Shown here: piece after piece, positions 25,602 through 33,846 of the stretch | How the letters are laid out: each line of letters begins with the position of its first letter | Numbering within the stretch: the first letter of the stretch is position 1 | Source: Aquabacterium sp. A3 | GTDB taxonomy: Bacteria; Pseudomonadota; Gammaproteobacteria; Burkholderiales; Burkholderiaceae_C | NCBI RefSeq assembly: GCF_038069945.1 | Contig: NZ_JBBPEV010000002.1 | Span: forward strand, 337,369-401,368 | Reading direction: 5' to 3' | DNA length: 64,000 nucleotides | Translations under genes and position numbers: made by a program | Notes under the pieces: generated by a model | The model's input: only the letters and a program-made list of their open reading frames with translations | Databases searched by the model: none | What the model was told of the DNA's origin: nothing

Positions 25602-25750
25602 TTGCCGCTGCCGCTGAGGAACACGCCGAAGTTGTACAGCGTGACGAAGAAGTTGGACACGTCGTTCAAAGGACCGTTCCAACCCGTGAGGTCAGACAAG
25701 ATTCCGCTGCCACTGACTTCAGAGATTTCTTGTGTGTTCAACGTGCGCAT
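25565..25750 (-). CDS. Bacteriocin-like peptide precursor (candidate)
   Basis: A 61-residue peptide gene. The first 16 residues, MRTLNTQEISEVSGSG, look like the leader of class II bacteriocin or microcin precursors: short, charged, with an EIxxVSG core ending in a small-residue pair (SG instead of the usual GG). The core that follows is Gly/Asn/Phe-rich and weakly hydrophobic (FFVTLYNFGVFLSGSGNY). AGGAG lies 6 bases before the ATG. No C39 peptidase/ABC exporter or modification enzyme is nearby, so it would need one elsewhere. Its 3' end overlaps the convergent small gene by 37 bp. Confidence 0.55.
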   Translation of the reverse strand: MRTLNTQEISEVSGSGILSDLTGWNGPLNDVSNFFVTLYNFGVFLSGSGNYIKLGPDGSPF

Positions 25751-25928
25751 GAATGCTCCTGTTTGGTTTAGGGTGGTGAGTTGCTTCCATGCCTTGGCCG
25801 CTGGGCCGTGACACGGGCTTCGGTGAACTGTCATTGTTCTGGCGCCATGATTTGAACGGCAATCCCTATGTTCACCGGGTTGACGTGACAAGCCCCCTGG
25901 CCTTGCCAACCGCGATTGGAGGCACCGA

Positions 25929-26210
25929 GTGCAGATCAACGACGACCAGCCCTACCTGGGCGACATGGTGCTGCTGGTGGGCAACCTCACGCCCACCGAG
26001 GCACACATCCTGTGCTCGTGCCTGGTGGCTGCGGGCATCCAGGCCCGGGCCGGCGACACCGACACGGTGCAGGCCAACGACCTGTGGGCCATCGCACTGG
26101 GTGGGGCCAAAATTCGGGTGCCTGAGACACAGTTGACGGAGGCGCAGGCCGTGCTCCAGGCGTTCAAAGACGGCGCCTTTGCGCTGGACGATGATTTCGA
26201 TCCGTCGTGA
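25929..26210 (+). CDS. DUF2007-type putative signal-transducing protein
   Basis: A 93-residue protein with the small alpha/beta fold of the DUF2007/GlnB-like family (LTPTEAHILCSCLVAAGIQA, then IRVPETQLTEAQAVL). Such proteins have unknown roles, often as C-terminal or stand-alone modules. GTG at 25929 is the likely start, preceded by GGAGG 6 bases upstream. It stands alone between divergent genes. Confidence 0.75.
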   Translation: MQINDDQPYLGDMVLLVGNLTPTEAHILCSCLVAAGIQARAGDTDTVQANDLWAIALGGAKIRVPETQLTEAQAVLQAFKDGAFALDDDFDPS

Positions 26211-26233
26211 GGCGCCTGTGGCCCATGCCGGCG

Positions 26234-26920
26234 TCACGCGGGCGTCGGTGCCTTGTGCATGCTGCGCACCAGCAATGAATCTGGTGGCGGGCTCACGGCC
26301 TCGATGGGCTTGTTCACCAGCTTGCGTGCGGTGCCTTTGCTCATGCCCAAACCCAGCAGGATGTGGAAGGTGACCTCTTGAGGGTAGGTGTCGCCCAGGT
26401 CATTGCGCATGCTGAGTGAGTGAAGCGCTGCGCTGGTGGTGCCCACCACCAGGTCCAGACCCAGCATGGGGTCTGCCAGCTCGAAGCGCCCGGTGTGGAT
26501 CGCTTCGATCAGGTCGCGCAGCAGGTTGCCCAGCGCGGGCAATTGGTCCAGGCTGCGCGTGGCGCCGGCCTGAGACATGAAGCGCCCCACATGGGGAAAG
26601 TGTCGGGCGGTTTGCAACACCATGCGCACACCGCAGGCCAGGCGTTCTGCCGGGTCCGTTCGATCGGCGATGGCGGCGTCCACCAGCGACAGCAGCTCGT
26701 TGCCAACGATCTGCATCACGGCCACCATCACCTCTTCCGTGGTTCGGAAGTAGTTGTAGAAGGTGCCGCGTGAGACCTGTGCCTTGACGATCAGGTCGTC
26801 AATCACCGTGGCGTCAACCCCCTGCGTCGCGAACACGTCCATGGCCGCCTCGATCAGGCGCATGCGCATGCGTTCTCTTTTTTCGGCAGCAACGCGGGTG
26901 CGGAAATCAGGTGTGCTCAT
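26234..26920 (-). CDS. TetR-family repressor of the aromatic-type operon
   Basis: A 228-residue regulator. The N-terminal helix-turn-helix is at about 20-66 (LIEAAMDVFATQGVDATVID, then VSRGTFYNYFRTTEEVM). The C-terminal ligand-binding domain is helical and unclassified. It is divergent from the VOC dioxygenase operon, with a long symmetric operator in the 114-bp gap between the two starts. By analogy it represses both directions until an aromatic acid, its CoA ester or a pathway intermediate binds; the ligand is unknown. Confidence 0.85.
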   Translation of the reverse strand: MSTPDFRTRVAAEKRERMRMRLIEAAMDVFATQGVDATVIDDLIVKAQVSRGTFYNYFRTTEEVMVAVMQIVGNELLSLVDAAIADRTDPAERLACGVRMVLQTARHFPHVGRFMSQAGATRSLDQLPALGNLLRDLIEAIHTGRFELADPMLGLDLVVGTTSAALHSLSMRNDLGDTYPQEVTFHILLGLGMSKGTARKLVNKPIEAVSPPPDSLLVRSMHKAPTPA

Positions 26921-26949
26921 GCCATTAGGTTATCCGAACGTGGGCCTCG

Positions 26950-27005
26950 AAAACGACACTTCCATCATAATGACTTTTATGTCATTATGACTACATTGTC
27001 GTTTT
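26950..27005. promoter_or_regulatory. Nested palindromic operator between tetR and the VOC operon
   Basis: Two perfect inverted repeats share one centre (26977.5). The inner arms are CATAATGAC (26966-26974) and GTCATTATG (26981-26989). The outer arms are AAAACGACA (26950-26958) and TGTCGTTTT (26997-27005). Such a nested dyad between a TetR gene and its divergent operon is the expected repressor target. It could bind two dimers. Confidence 0.75.
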
Positions 27006-27034
27006 GATGCCGGTCAACACCGGTGTAGCAAACC

Positions 27035-28174
27035 ATGGCACACGCATCGGCCCTGAGGGCCCCATCAGAGCACCCGGAAAGCGCCTTGCCTGCGCATGTG
27101 CAGAAGCTGGTCCGTCCTGCGGCCTTGCAGAAGGCAACGAAGTTGGCGTTTTTGCGCTTCGAGAAAGCCGATCTGGACGCCGCGCAGCGTTTCTGGACAG
27201 ACTTTGGGCTGATCACGGTTTCTCGCACACCGGAGCAGTTGGTGATGAGGGGGGCGGGGGCTGAGCCTGCGTTGTTGATGGCCCGCCAGTCGCCACGCCC
27301 TCGATTTGTGGGGGCCGCTTTCGTGGTGCCTGCCGACACCGACTTTGAGCGTCTGCAGCGCGACAGCGGGGCTCGCCCCTTGTCGCCCGAGGCCGTGCCG
27401 GGGGGGGCTCGGGGCGTCAGCCTGATCGACCCGGACGGCCACGAGGTGTGGCTGATCACCGACTGGCCAGAGGTGGCGCCCCTGCCGTTGCGCCAGCCCA
27501 CCCACGCCAACATCAATGCCCTGGGGCAAACCATGCGCATCAATGCCACGGTGCGAACCCCGATCGAAGCCGCGGCCGTGGCGCGGTTGGGCCACGTGGT
27601 GTTGCAGACCACCGACTTCCATGCCATGGCCGACTGGTACATGCGCCACTTGGGCTTGTTGCCTTCTGACGTGCAGTACCTGGAGGACGGAACGCCTTTT
27701 CTGACCTTCTTTCGCCTGAACCTGGGCGCCACGCCGGCCGATCACCACACGGTGGTGATCGCTGGTGGGCTGGAGGCCTGCTACGAGCACAGCGCCTGGG
27801 AGGTGGGTGACCTGGACGCGCTGGGGCAGGGACAGCAGGTGCTGCGCGTGAACGGACACCAGCACCTCTGGGGCATCGGCCGGCACCTGCTGGGCAGTCA
27901 GTTGTTCGACTACTGGCGTGACCCCGATGGGCTGGCCTTCGAGCACTACACCGATGGCGATCTGTTCACGGCAGACCGCGAGCCGCACTACAGCCCATTC
28001 AGCACCAGCGCTTTGTGGGCTTGGGGGCATGACGTGCCCGCCAGCATGTTTCCCCCCAAAACGCCAGCCCTCTTGTGGCGGGTGCTCAAGCTGCTGCGAA
28101 CAGGGCGCATCACCGTCAAGCGCCTGCGGATGATGGCGCGCATGGTGGACACCCCTGCACGCCCCTGGCTTTGA
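27035..28174 (+). CDS. VOC-superfamily extradiol dioxygenase-like protein
   Basis: A 379-residue protein built of two vicinal-oxygen-chelate modules: residues about 35-150 (TKLAFLRFEKADLDAAQRFW) and 180-310 (ARLGHVVLQTTDFHAMADWY). The second module keeps a candidate Fe(II) facial triad: H187, H237 or H238 (ADHHTVVI) and E303 (FEHYTDGD). This fits type I extradiol ring cleavage of a catechol-type substrate. It is the first gene of an operon that also encodes a ring hydroxylase and FAH-family hydrolases. Residues 1-33 are an unexplained extension. Confidence 0.75.
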   Translation: MAHASALRAPSEHPESALPAHVQKLVRPAALQKATKLAFLRFEKADLDAAQRFWTDFGLITVSRTPEQLVMRGAGAEPALLMARQSPRPRFVGAAFVVPADTDFERLQRDSGARPLSPEAVPGGARGVSLIDPDGHEVWLITDWPEVAPLPLRQPTHANINALGQTMRINATVRTPIEAAAVARLGHVVLQTTDFHAMADWYMRHLGLLPSDVQYLEDGTPFLTFFRLNLGATPADHHTVVIAGGLEACYEHSAWEVGDLDALGQGQQVLRVNGHQHLWGIGRHLLGSQLFDYWRDPDGLAFEHYTDGDLFTADREPHYSPFSTSALWAWGHDVPASMFPPKTPALLWRVLKLLRTGRITVKRLRMMARMVDTPARPWL

Positions 28175-28219
28175 GCCTCTCTCGTCATTCAATCACCGAC
28201 CACCCGGAGCCTCATCACC

Positions 28220-29185
28220 ATGGCCACCCCACTTGTTCGCTACGCCGCCCCCGGCAACCACGCAACCGCCCAATGGGGCGTTTTGTTTGACCGGCGCATC
28301 GCCCCCTTGTCAGGGGCATACGCCACCACCGCCGATGTCGTGCGGCACGGCCAGGTCGAGGCCCGCGCCCTGCGTGCCGCGCAAGCCACCGTGTCCCTGG
28401 ACGAGGTGAGCCTGCTGTCGCCCATCACCACCAACCAGCAGTTCCTGTGTCAGGGCATCAATTACGGCAGCCACGTCCGCGAGTCGGGCATCGACCCGGC
28501 CAGCATTCCCTTCAACACGTTTTTCACGAAAGCGTCGTCGTCGCTGGCAGGCCCGTTCGATGACGTGGTGCGCCCAGCGCATGTGCAGTTGCTGGACTAC
28601 GAGATCGAGCTGGGCCTGGTGATGGGGCGTGATCTGAGCGAGGCCGTGGATGTGCGTGCCGATCGGCTGCACGAGGTGCTGGCTGGCGTGACGATCGTCA
28701 ATGACGTGTCGGCGCGAGATGTTCAGTTGCCCCAGGTTCAGTTCTACAAGGGCAAGAGTTACCGAAGCTTTGGTCCGACCGGTCCGGTGTTGCTGTTGCT
28801 GGAGCCCCATGAGTGGGCGCGCTGGCCTGACCTGCACATGCGCCTGAGTGTCAATGGCCAGGTCCGGCAAGACAGCCTGTGCCGCGACATGATTCATCCT
28901 CCGCACAAGACCATCAGCGAGTTCTCGGCCTTGCAGAACCTCCAGGCCGGCGACCTGATCGCCACAGGCACGCCCGCAGGCTGTGCTGCCAGGGCGCCCG
29001 GCAAACTCTCGATGTGGGTGGCCCGCCATTTTTTGTCGGAGTCGACCAAATGGCGTCTGTTCATCAAAGGGGGACGGCGAAACCCGCTCTACCTTCAGCC
29101 CAACGACGTGATGACCCTGAGCATCCGCACCGATGACGGGGCTCTGGACCTGGGGCAGCAGCGCAACAAGGTGACGACCGCATGA
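28220..29185 (+). CDS. FAH-family hydrolase (cytosolic)
   Basis: A 321-residue protein of the fumarylacetoacetate hydrolase family, which cleaves C-C bonds in meta-cleavage products or hydrates/decarboxylates 2-oxo acids with Mg2+. Visible motifs are CQGINYGSHV, the metal-binding acidic pair in DYEIELG (E128, E130), VNDVSARDVQ, KGKSYRSFGPTGP and TGTPAGC. It overlaps the oxidoreductase gene by 4 bp. It is clearly related to the Tat-exported protein at 33843 (shared FYKGKS(Y/F)R(S/T)FGP). It probably acts on the ring-cleavage product of the VOC enzyme. Confidence 0.85.
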   Translation: MATPLVRYAAPGNHATAQWGVLFDRRIAPLSGAYATTADVVRHGQVEARALRAAQATVSLDEVSLLSPITTNQQFLCQGINYGSHVRESGIDPASIPFNTFFTKASSSLAGPFDDVVRPAHVQLLDYEIELGLVMGRDLSEAVDVRADRLHEVLAGVTIVNDVSARDVQLPQVQFYKGKSYRSFGPTGPVLLLLEPHEWARWPDLHMRLSVNGQVRQDSLCRDMIHPPHKTISEFSALQNLQAGDLIATGTPAGCAARAPGKLSMWVARHFLSESTKWRLFIKGGRRNPLYLQPNDVMTLSIRTDDGALDLGQQRNKVTTA

Positions 29186-30255
29186 GCGCGGGGCGCAAGC
29201 TGGTGTGCGTGGCGCCGTCCAGTCCACCGCAGTGTCAGGTGATCGACTTCAAGGTGCCCTTGCCGTCGCACGGCGAGGTGCTGGTCAAGGTCGAGGCCAC
29301 CTCGGTCAACCCCATCGATGTCAAGCGCGCCAGCGGTTATGGCCAGCGTCTGCTGAAGCTCAAAGGCGCAGGCCGGTTTCCGCTCACCGTGGGCAATGAC
29401 GTGGCCGGTGTGGTGATGTCCACGGGGGGCGGCGTGTCGGGCTGGAAAGCCGGCGACCGCGTGTTCGGGCTGGTGCCTACCGGCCCGCAGGGCGCGCACG
29501 CCAGCCATGTGCTGGTCAAGGCACGCCACCTCAGGGCATCGCCCGCGTGCTACAGCCCCTCAGAGCTGGCGACCTTGCCCTACACCTTCACCACGCTGTG
29601 GCTGGCGCTGCGCGGTGTGGGCTTGTCCAAGCAGCACGCACGGCACAAGCAGGTGCTGGTTCATGGTGCATCGGGTGGCCTGGGGCAACTGGCCTTGCAG
29701 GTGCTCACCCTGTGGGGGGCGCGGGTGACGGCCGTGTGCAGCACCGCCCATGTACAGACCTGTCACGAGCTGGGGGCAACCACGGTGCTGGACCGCACGC
29801 GGGCCTCATTGTCCAGCCTGCCGCCTGTCTTTGACGCCAGCTTCAATTTTGCCAACTGGGCAGACGACAGCCTCTTGATCAGCCGCCTCAAGCGCGGTGC
29901 GCTGGGGCATGCCACCACCGTTCATCCCCTGCTGGGCAGCCTGGACGAGCTGGGATGGCTGGGTGGCACCTGGCACGCACTTCAGGCGTGGCGGGGCATG
30001 CGGGGCCAACTGAGGGCGCAGGCCGGTTCCGGGGCCCGGTACGTGTGGACGATCTTCCAGCCCGACATGCAGGCACTCGATGCTTTGCACGGCTGGCTGC
30101 ACGGCAACGTCGGTCTGCATTTGCCGCTGGGCCTGCAAACCGACCTGGAGCACGCTCCCGAGGCGTTCGAGCACGTGGCGCAGCGACGCGCCGGACGCGC
30201 TGTGCTCATCCCTGTGAACGATCGCCGCATGGACGGCGCGGAGGTGCCAAGATGA
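29182..30255 (+). CDS. MDR-family (quinone/enoyl reductase-like) oxidoreductase
   Basis: A 357-residue medium-chain dehydrogenase/reductase. The GroES-like part has SVNPIDVKRASGYG and GNDVAGVV. The Rossmann part has VLVHGASGGLGQLALQVL near 155-172. There is no catalytic-zinc Cys/His set, so it belongs with quinone-oxidoreductase/enoyl reductases that reduce conjugated double bonds with NADPH. It overlaps both neighbours by 4 bp (ATGA), so it is tightly coupled. It may reduce an unsaturated side chain or ring-cleavage intermediate. Confidence 0.8.
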   Translation: MSAGRKLVCVAPSSPPQCQVIDFKVPLPSHGEVLVKVEATSVNPIDVKRASGYGQRLLKLKGAGRFPLTVGNDVAGVVMSTGGGVSGWKAGDRVFGLVPTGPQGAHASHVLVKARHLRASPACYSPSELATLPYTFTTLWLALRGVGLSKQHARHKQVLVHGASGGLGQLALQVLTLWGARVTAVCSTAHVQTCHELGATTVLDRTRASLSSLPPVFDASFNFANWADDSLLISRLKRGALGHATTVHPLLGSLDELGWLGGTWHALQAWRGMRGQLRAQAGSGARYVWTIFQPDMQALDALHGWLHGNVGLHLPLGLQTDLEHAPEAFEHVAQRRAGRAVLIPVNDRRMDGAEVPR

Positions 30256-31883
30256 ATCAGCGTGAAGCAGACGTCGATGTCCTGATCGTGGGCATGGGGC
30301 CGGTGGGGGCCGCACTGGCACAACTGCTCAACCGCCATGGCACCACCACCATGGTGATCGACAAAGCCACCGAGATCTTCATGGCCCCCCGGGCCATCGC
30401 GCTGGACAACGAGGCCTTGCGCGTGCTGCAGATGTGCGGCCTGGAAGACGATGCGTTTGACAAGATCGCCATCCCCGAGGTGCGGATGCATTCGCCGCTG
30501 TTTGGCCAGTACAGCCGCGCAGTGACGGCAGGCGCCATTGACGGGCACCCCAAGCTCGTCACCTTCTTCCAGCCTCAGCTGGAGCGGGTGCTGCGTGATC
30601 GCCTGGTGGCCAGTCCGTGCGTGACGGTGGCCCTGGGAACGAGCCTGGTGTCTTTGCTGCAGGTGGACGATGGCGTGATGGCCGATCTGGTGGCCGACAC
30701 GGGCGAGACCCGCCAGATCAAGGCGCGCTATGTGGTGGGCGCCGACGGTGCCAACTCCTTGGTGCGTCGCCTGTTGGGGCAAGAGTTCAAGGGCAAGACC
30801 TTTGCCGAGGATTGGCTGGTCGTCGACGCCAAACGTGTACCCCGGCCCATTGACCACGTGGAGTTCATTTGTGACCCCCGCCGGCCCACGCCCCACATGG
30901 TGGCACCGGGGGGGCGCCAGCGCTGGGAGTTCAAGCTCAACCCCGGCGAGACACGAGAAGAGATGGAGCGCCCCGAGACGGTGGCGCGCCTGTTGCGGCC
31001 GTGGACCGAGGGGCAACACATCGAGATCGAGCGCGTTGCGGTTTATCGCTTTCACGCGCGGGTGGCCGAACGCTTCAGTGCGGGGCGGGTGTTTCTTGTG
31101 GGGGACGCCGCGCACATCACGCCGCCGTTCGTTGGGCAGGGCCTGGTGGCCGGCCTTCGCGATGTGGCCAACCTGGCCTGGAAGCTGTCGTGGGTCTGTC
31201 AGGGTCGCGCCAGCGAGTCACTGCTGAACAGCTATGACCAGGAGCGCCGCCCTCATGTCAAGGCGATGATCGACCTGGCCAAGATGATGGGCCGACTGGT
31301 CATGCCCAGCAACCATGCTGCGGCCTTCCTCACCCACGGTGTGATGAGTGCCTTGACCCGGGTGCCGCGGTTGCGGCGCTTGTTCGAGAACCTGGAGATC
31401 AAGCCGCCCAACCGGTTCAAGCACGGGTTCTTCATCAAGGCTGAGCGATGTGCACGCTTGCGTCATGGCGAGCAGATGCCTCAAGTTTGGCTCAGGTCGC
31501 CCTATACCGCCGAGGTGATGCTGAGCGACGATGCCTTGGGCACCGGCCTGGTGATGGTGGGCTTTGGCGTGGATCCTTCTGCCGGGCTCAGCGCCGATCT
31601 GGCCGAGGCGTGGAGCGCCTGCGGTGGTGGCTTTGTGCAGATCAATCCACGGGGAAAGGCGGCCCAGCCGTCGGCCTTGCCTTTGTGGGAAGACCTGGGT
31701 GGCAGCCTGATGCCCACCGCGGTGCCTGTGGGGTGGGTGGCCATTGTTCGCCCTGACAAGGTGGTCGTCCACGACGGCCCCTGCACCGAGGCGCCCCGGC
31801 TGATCCGCCAGGTGCTGGCGCTGATGTCGCCATCGAACCTGCGGCTGACCAGCGCGCCAGCCCTGACGGGCGCCCTTCACTGA
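30252..31883 (+). CDS. FAD-dependent aromatic hydroxylase (MhpA/PheA-like)
   Basis: A 543-residue class A flavin monooxygenase. GMGPVGAALAQLL near 15-27 is the GxGxxG FAD-binding site. The DG motif is GADGANSLVRRLLG near 165-178. The GD motif is FLVGDAAHITPPFVGQGL near 280-298, followed by GLRDVANLAWKL. The N-terminal MAPRAIALDNEALRVLQ region is typical of MhpA-type enzymes that hydroxylate phenolic side-chain acids. The ATG overlaps the preceding stop. It would make the catechol-type substrate for the VOC dioxygenase. The exact substrate is not predictable. Confidence 0.85.
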   Translation: MNQREADVDVLIVGMGPVGAALAQLLNRHGTTTMVIDKATEIFMAPRAIALDNEALRVLQMCGLEDDAFDKIAIPEVRMHSPLFGQYSRAVTAGAIDGHPKLVTFFQPQLERVLRDRLVASPCVTVALGTSLVSLLQVDDGVMADLVADTGETRQIKARYVVGADGANSLVRRLLGQEFKGKTFAEDWLVVDAKRVPRPIDHVEFICDPRRPTPHMVAPGGRQRWEFKLNPGETREEMERPETVARLLRPWTEGQHIEIERVAVYRFHARVAERFSAGRVFLVGDAAHITPPFVGQGLVAGLRDVANLAWKLSWVCQGRASESLLNSYDQERRPHVKAMIDLAKMMGRLVMPSNHAAAFLTHGVMSALTRVPRLRRLFENLEIKPPNRFKHGFFIKAERCARLRHGEQMPQVWLRSPYTAEVMLSDDALGTGLVMVGFGVDPSAGLSADLAEAWSACGGGFVQINPRGKAAQPSALPLWEDLGGSLMPTAVPVGWVAIVRPDKVVVHDGPCTEAPRLIRQVLALMSPSNLRLTSAPALTGALH

Positions 31884-31902
31884 CTTCACCGATCTTGAAC
31901 CC

Positions 31903-33846
31903 ATGACCACCACCCTCGCACTGCCTGTCAGGAACCTGCAGGACATCGAAGCCCTGGAATCCAAAACGCCCGATCTGCTGGCAGGGCGCACCAGCACCTA
32001 TGCCTTGCTGCGTCAGGGCGCCGCCCAGCGGCCAGACGCCCCGGCTTTGTCCTTCTTCTTGCGCACTGATGACCATGCGCGGCCCTTCGTGTGGACCCAT
32101 CGCCAATGGCTGGGGCAGATCACCCGTGCGGCCAACATGTTCAGGCACATGGGGGTTGGGCGCGGCGACGTGATCGCCTTTGTGTTGCCCAACCTGCCCG
32201 AGACCCACTGGACCATCTGGGGAGGCGAAGCGGCCGGCATCGTCCTGGCCATCAATCCCTTGCTTGAGCCAGCGATGATGCTGGAGTTGCTCAAGGCCGG
32301 GCGGCCCAAGTGGATCGTCACGTTGGCGCCCACGCCGGGTGCAGATCTTTGGGAGAAGGTCTCTGCCGTGGCCCCTCAGGTGCCTGGGCTGGAGGGCGTG
32401 TTGTGCATCAGCCCGTTGCGCTACCTGCGCCACCCGCTGGCGAAGGTGCTGCAGATGGCGCAGCGCCTCAAGACTCCTCGGCGGCTCGGTGGGCTGGTCG
32501 TGCGCGATTTTCATGCGTCCCTGAAACAGCACGACGCCCAGGCCCTGGCCTTCGAGCCTCCGGCGCTGGACGATGTGGCCTCGTACTTCTGTACCGGCGG
32601 CACCACGGGGATGCCCAAGATCGCGGTTCGCACCCATCGCACCGAGGTGGCCAACGCCCTGCAGCTGGCGGCGGTGGGGGCCTCTGAGCTGGATGGCCCA
32701 GGTGTCACGGTGTTTTGCGGCTTGCCGCTGTTTCACGTCAATGCCCAGATTGGCACGGGTTTGTCGTTGTGGTCCCGCGGGGGGCATGTGCTGCTGGGCA
32801 CGCCGCAGGGTTATCGAGGTGACGGGGTGGTCAAGCGTTTCTGGGAGCTCGTCGAACACCATCGCCTGGTGTCGTTCTCGGGTGTGCCCACGGTGTATGC
32901 GGCGCTTTTGCAGGTGCCGCGACAGGGGCGAGATCTGTCGAGCCTGCGCTTTGGCGTTTGCGGTGCCGCGCCCATGCCGGTTGAAATGTTCAACCGTGTC
33001 CACAACGAGCTGGGGTTGAAGGTGCTGGAGGGCTACGGCTTGACCGAGGCAGGGTGCGTCTCCAGCCTGACGCCCCTGCATGCGGCCCCCAGGATCGGCT
33101 CCATCGGTGTTCGGCTGCCATGGCAGCGCATGCGCGTGGTGCTGCTGAGCGCAGACGGGCACTACCTCCGTGACGCCGAGGTGGACGAGGTGGGCACCAT
33201 CGTCATCCAGGGGCCCAACCTGTTCAAGGGCTACCTCAATCCAGCGCACAACCGGGGGCTGTGGGTGATGCGGCCAGATGCGAAGGGGGCGGTGCAACCC
33301 TGGCTCAACACCGGTGATCTGGGGCGGGTGGACCGCGATGGATACTTCTGGCTGACCGGTCGACAAAAAGAGCTCATCATTCGTGGTGGGCACAACATCG
33401 ATCCCAAGCTGATCGAAGAGCCCATGTGCCAGCATCCGGCCGTGGCCATGGCGGCCGCGATTGGCCGTCCCGATGCGCACGCGGGCGAGGTGCCCGTGGT
33501 GTATCTGCAGCTCAGACCCGGTCATCAGGCCAGCGTGGATGACTTGATGGCCCACGCCCGCCAAACCATCGCCGAGCGCGCGGCCCATCCCAAGCAAATC
33601 CGCATCGTGGACGCCTTGCCCACCACCGCGATCGGCAAGATATTCAAACCGAGCTTGATGCAACAGGAGCTGGAGTCGGTTTTCACCGAGCTGGCCGCCG
33701 CCCTTGACGTGCGTGATGCCCATGGCGAGGCTGTGCAGGATATGAAGCGGGGCCTGGTGCTGCGCTGGCGCGCCCTCGGTGATGTGGCGGGTCTTCGCGC
33801 TCGCCTGGATCAGTTCAGTTTTCACCACGAGCAGGTTTCATCATGA
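31903..33846 (+). CDS. Acyl-CoA synthetase (AMP-forming)
   Basis: A 647-residue adenylate-forming ligase. The P-loop TGGTTGMPK is at 231-239, the A5 motif EGYGLTEAG near 377, the A7-A8 segment NTGDLGRVDRDGYFWLTGR near 470-488, and the A10 lysine in TAIGKIFKPS near 578. It carries about 60 extra C-terminal residues. It would activate an aromatic or medium/long-chain acid as its CoA thioester in the same pathway as the hydroxylase. It overlaps the next gene by 4 bp. Confidence 0.88.
   Translation: MTTTLALPVRNLQDIEALESKTPDLLAGRTSTYALLRQGAAQRPDAPALSFFLRTDDHARPFVWTHRQWLGQITRAANMFRHMGVGRGDVIAFVLPNLPETHWTIWGGEAAGIVLAINPLLEPAMMLELLKAGRPKWIVTLAPTPGADLWEKVSAVAPQVPGLEGVLCISPLRYLRHPLAKVLQMAQRLKTPRRLGGLVVRDFHASLKQHDAQALAFEPPALDDVASYFCTGGTTGMPKIAVRTHRTEVANALQLAAVGASELDGPGVTVFCGLPLFHVNAQIGTGLSLWSRGGHVLLGTPQGYRGDGVVKRFWELVEHHRLVSFSGVPTVYAALLQVPRQGRDLSSLRFGVCGAAPMPVEMFNRVHNELGLKVLEGYGLTEAGCVSSLTPLHAAPRIGSIGVRLPWQRMRVVLLSADGHYLRDAEVDEVGTIVIQGPNLFKGYLNPAHNRGLWVMRPDAKGAVQPWLNTGDLGRVDRDGYFWLTGRQKELIIRGGHNIDPKLIEEPMCQHPAVAMAAAIGRPDAHAGEVPVVYLQLRPGHQASVDDLMAHARQTIAERAAHPKQIRIVDALPTTAIGKIFKPSLMQQELESVFTELAAALDVRDAHGEAVQDMKRGLVLRWRALGDVAGLRARLDQFSFHHEQVSS

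Noticed and set aside
31642..33828. 728-codon antisense frame over the acyl-CoA ligase
   Set aside because: Low-complexity translation, no start signal; the ligase motifs on the plus strand are complete.
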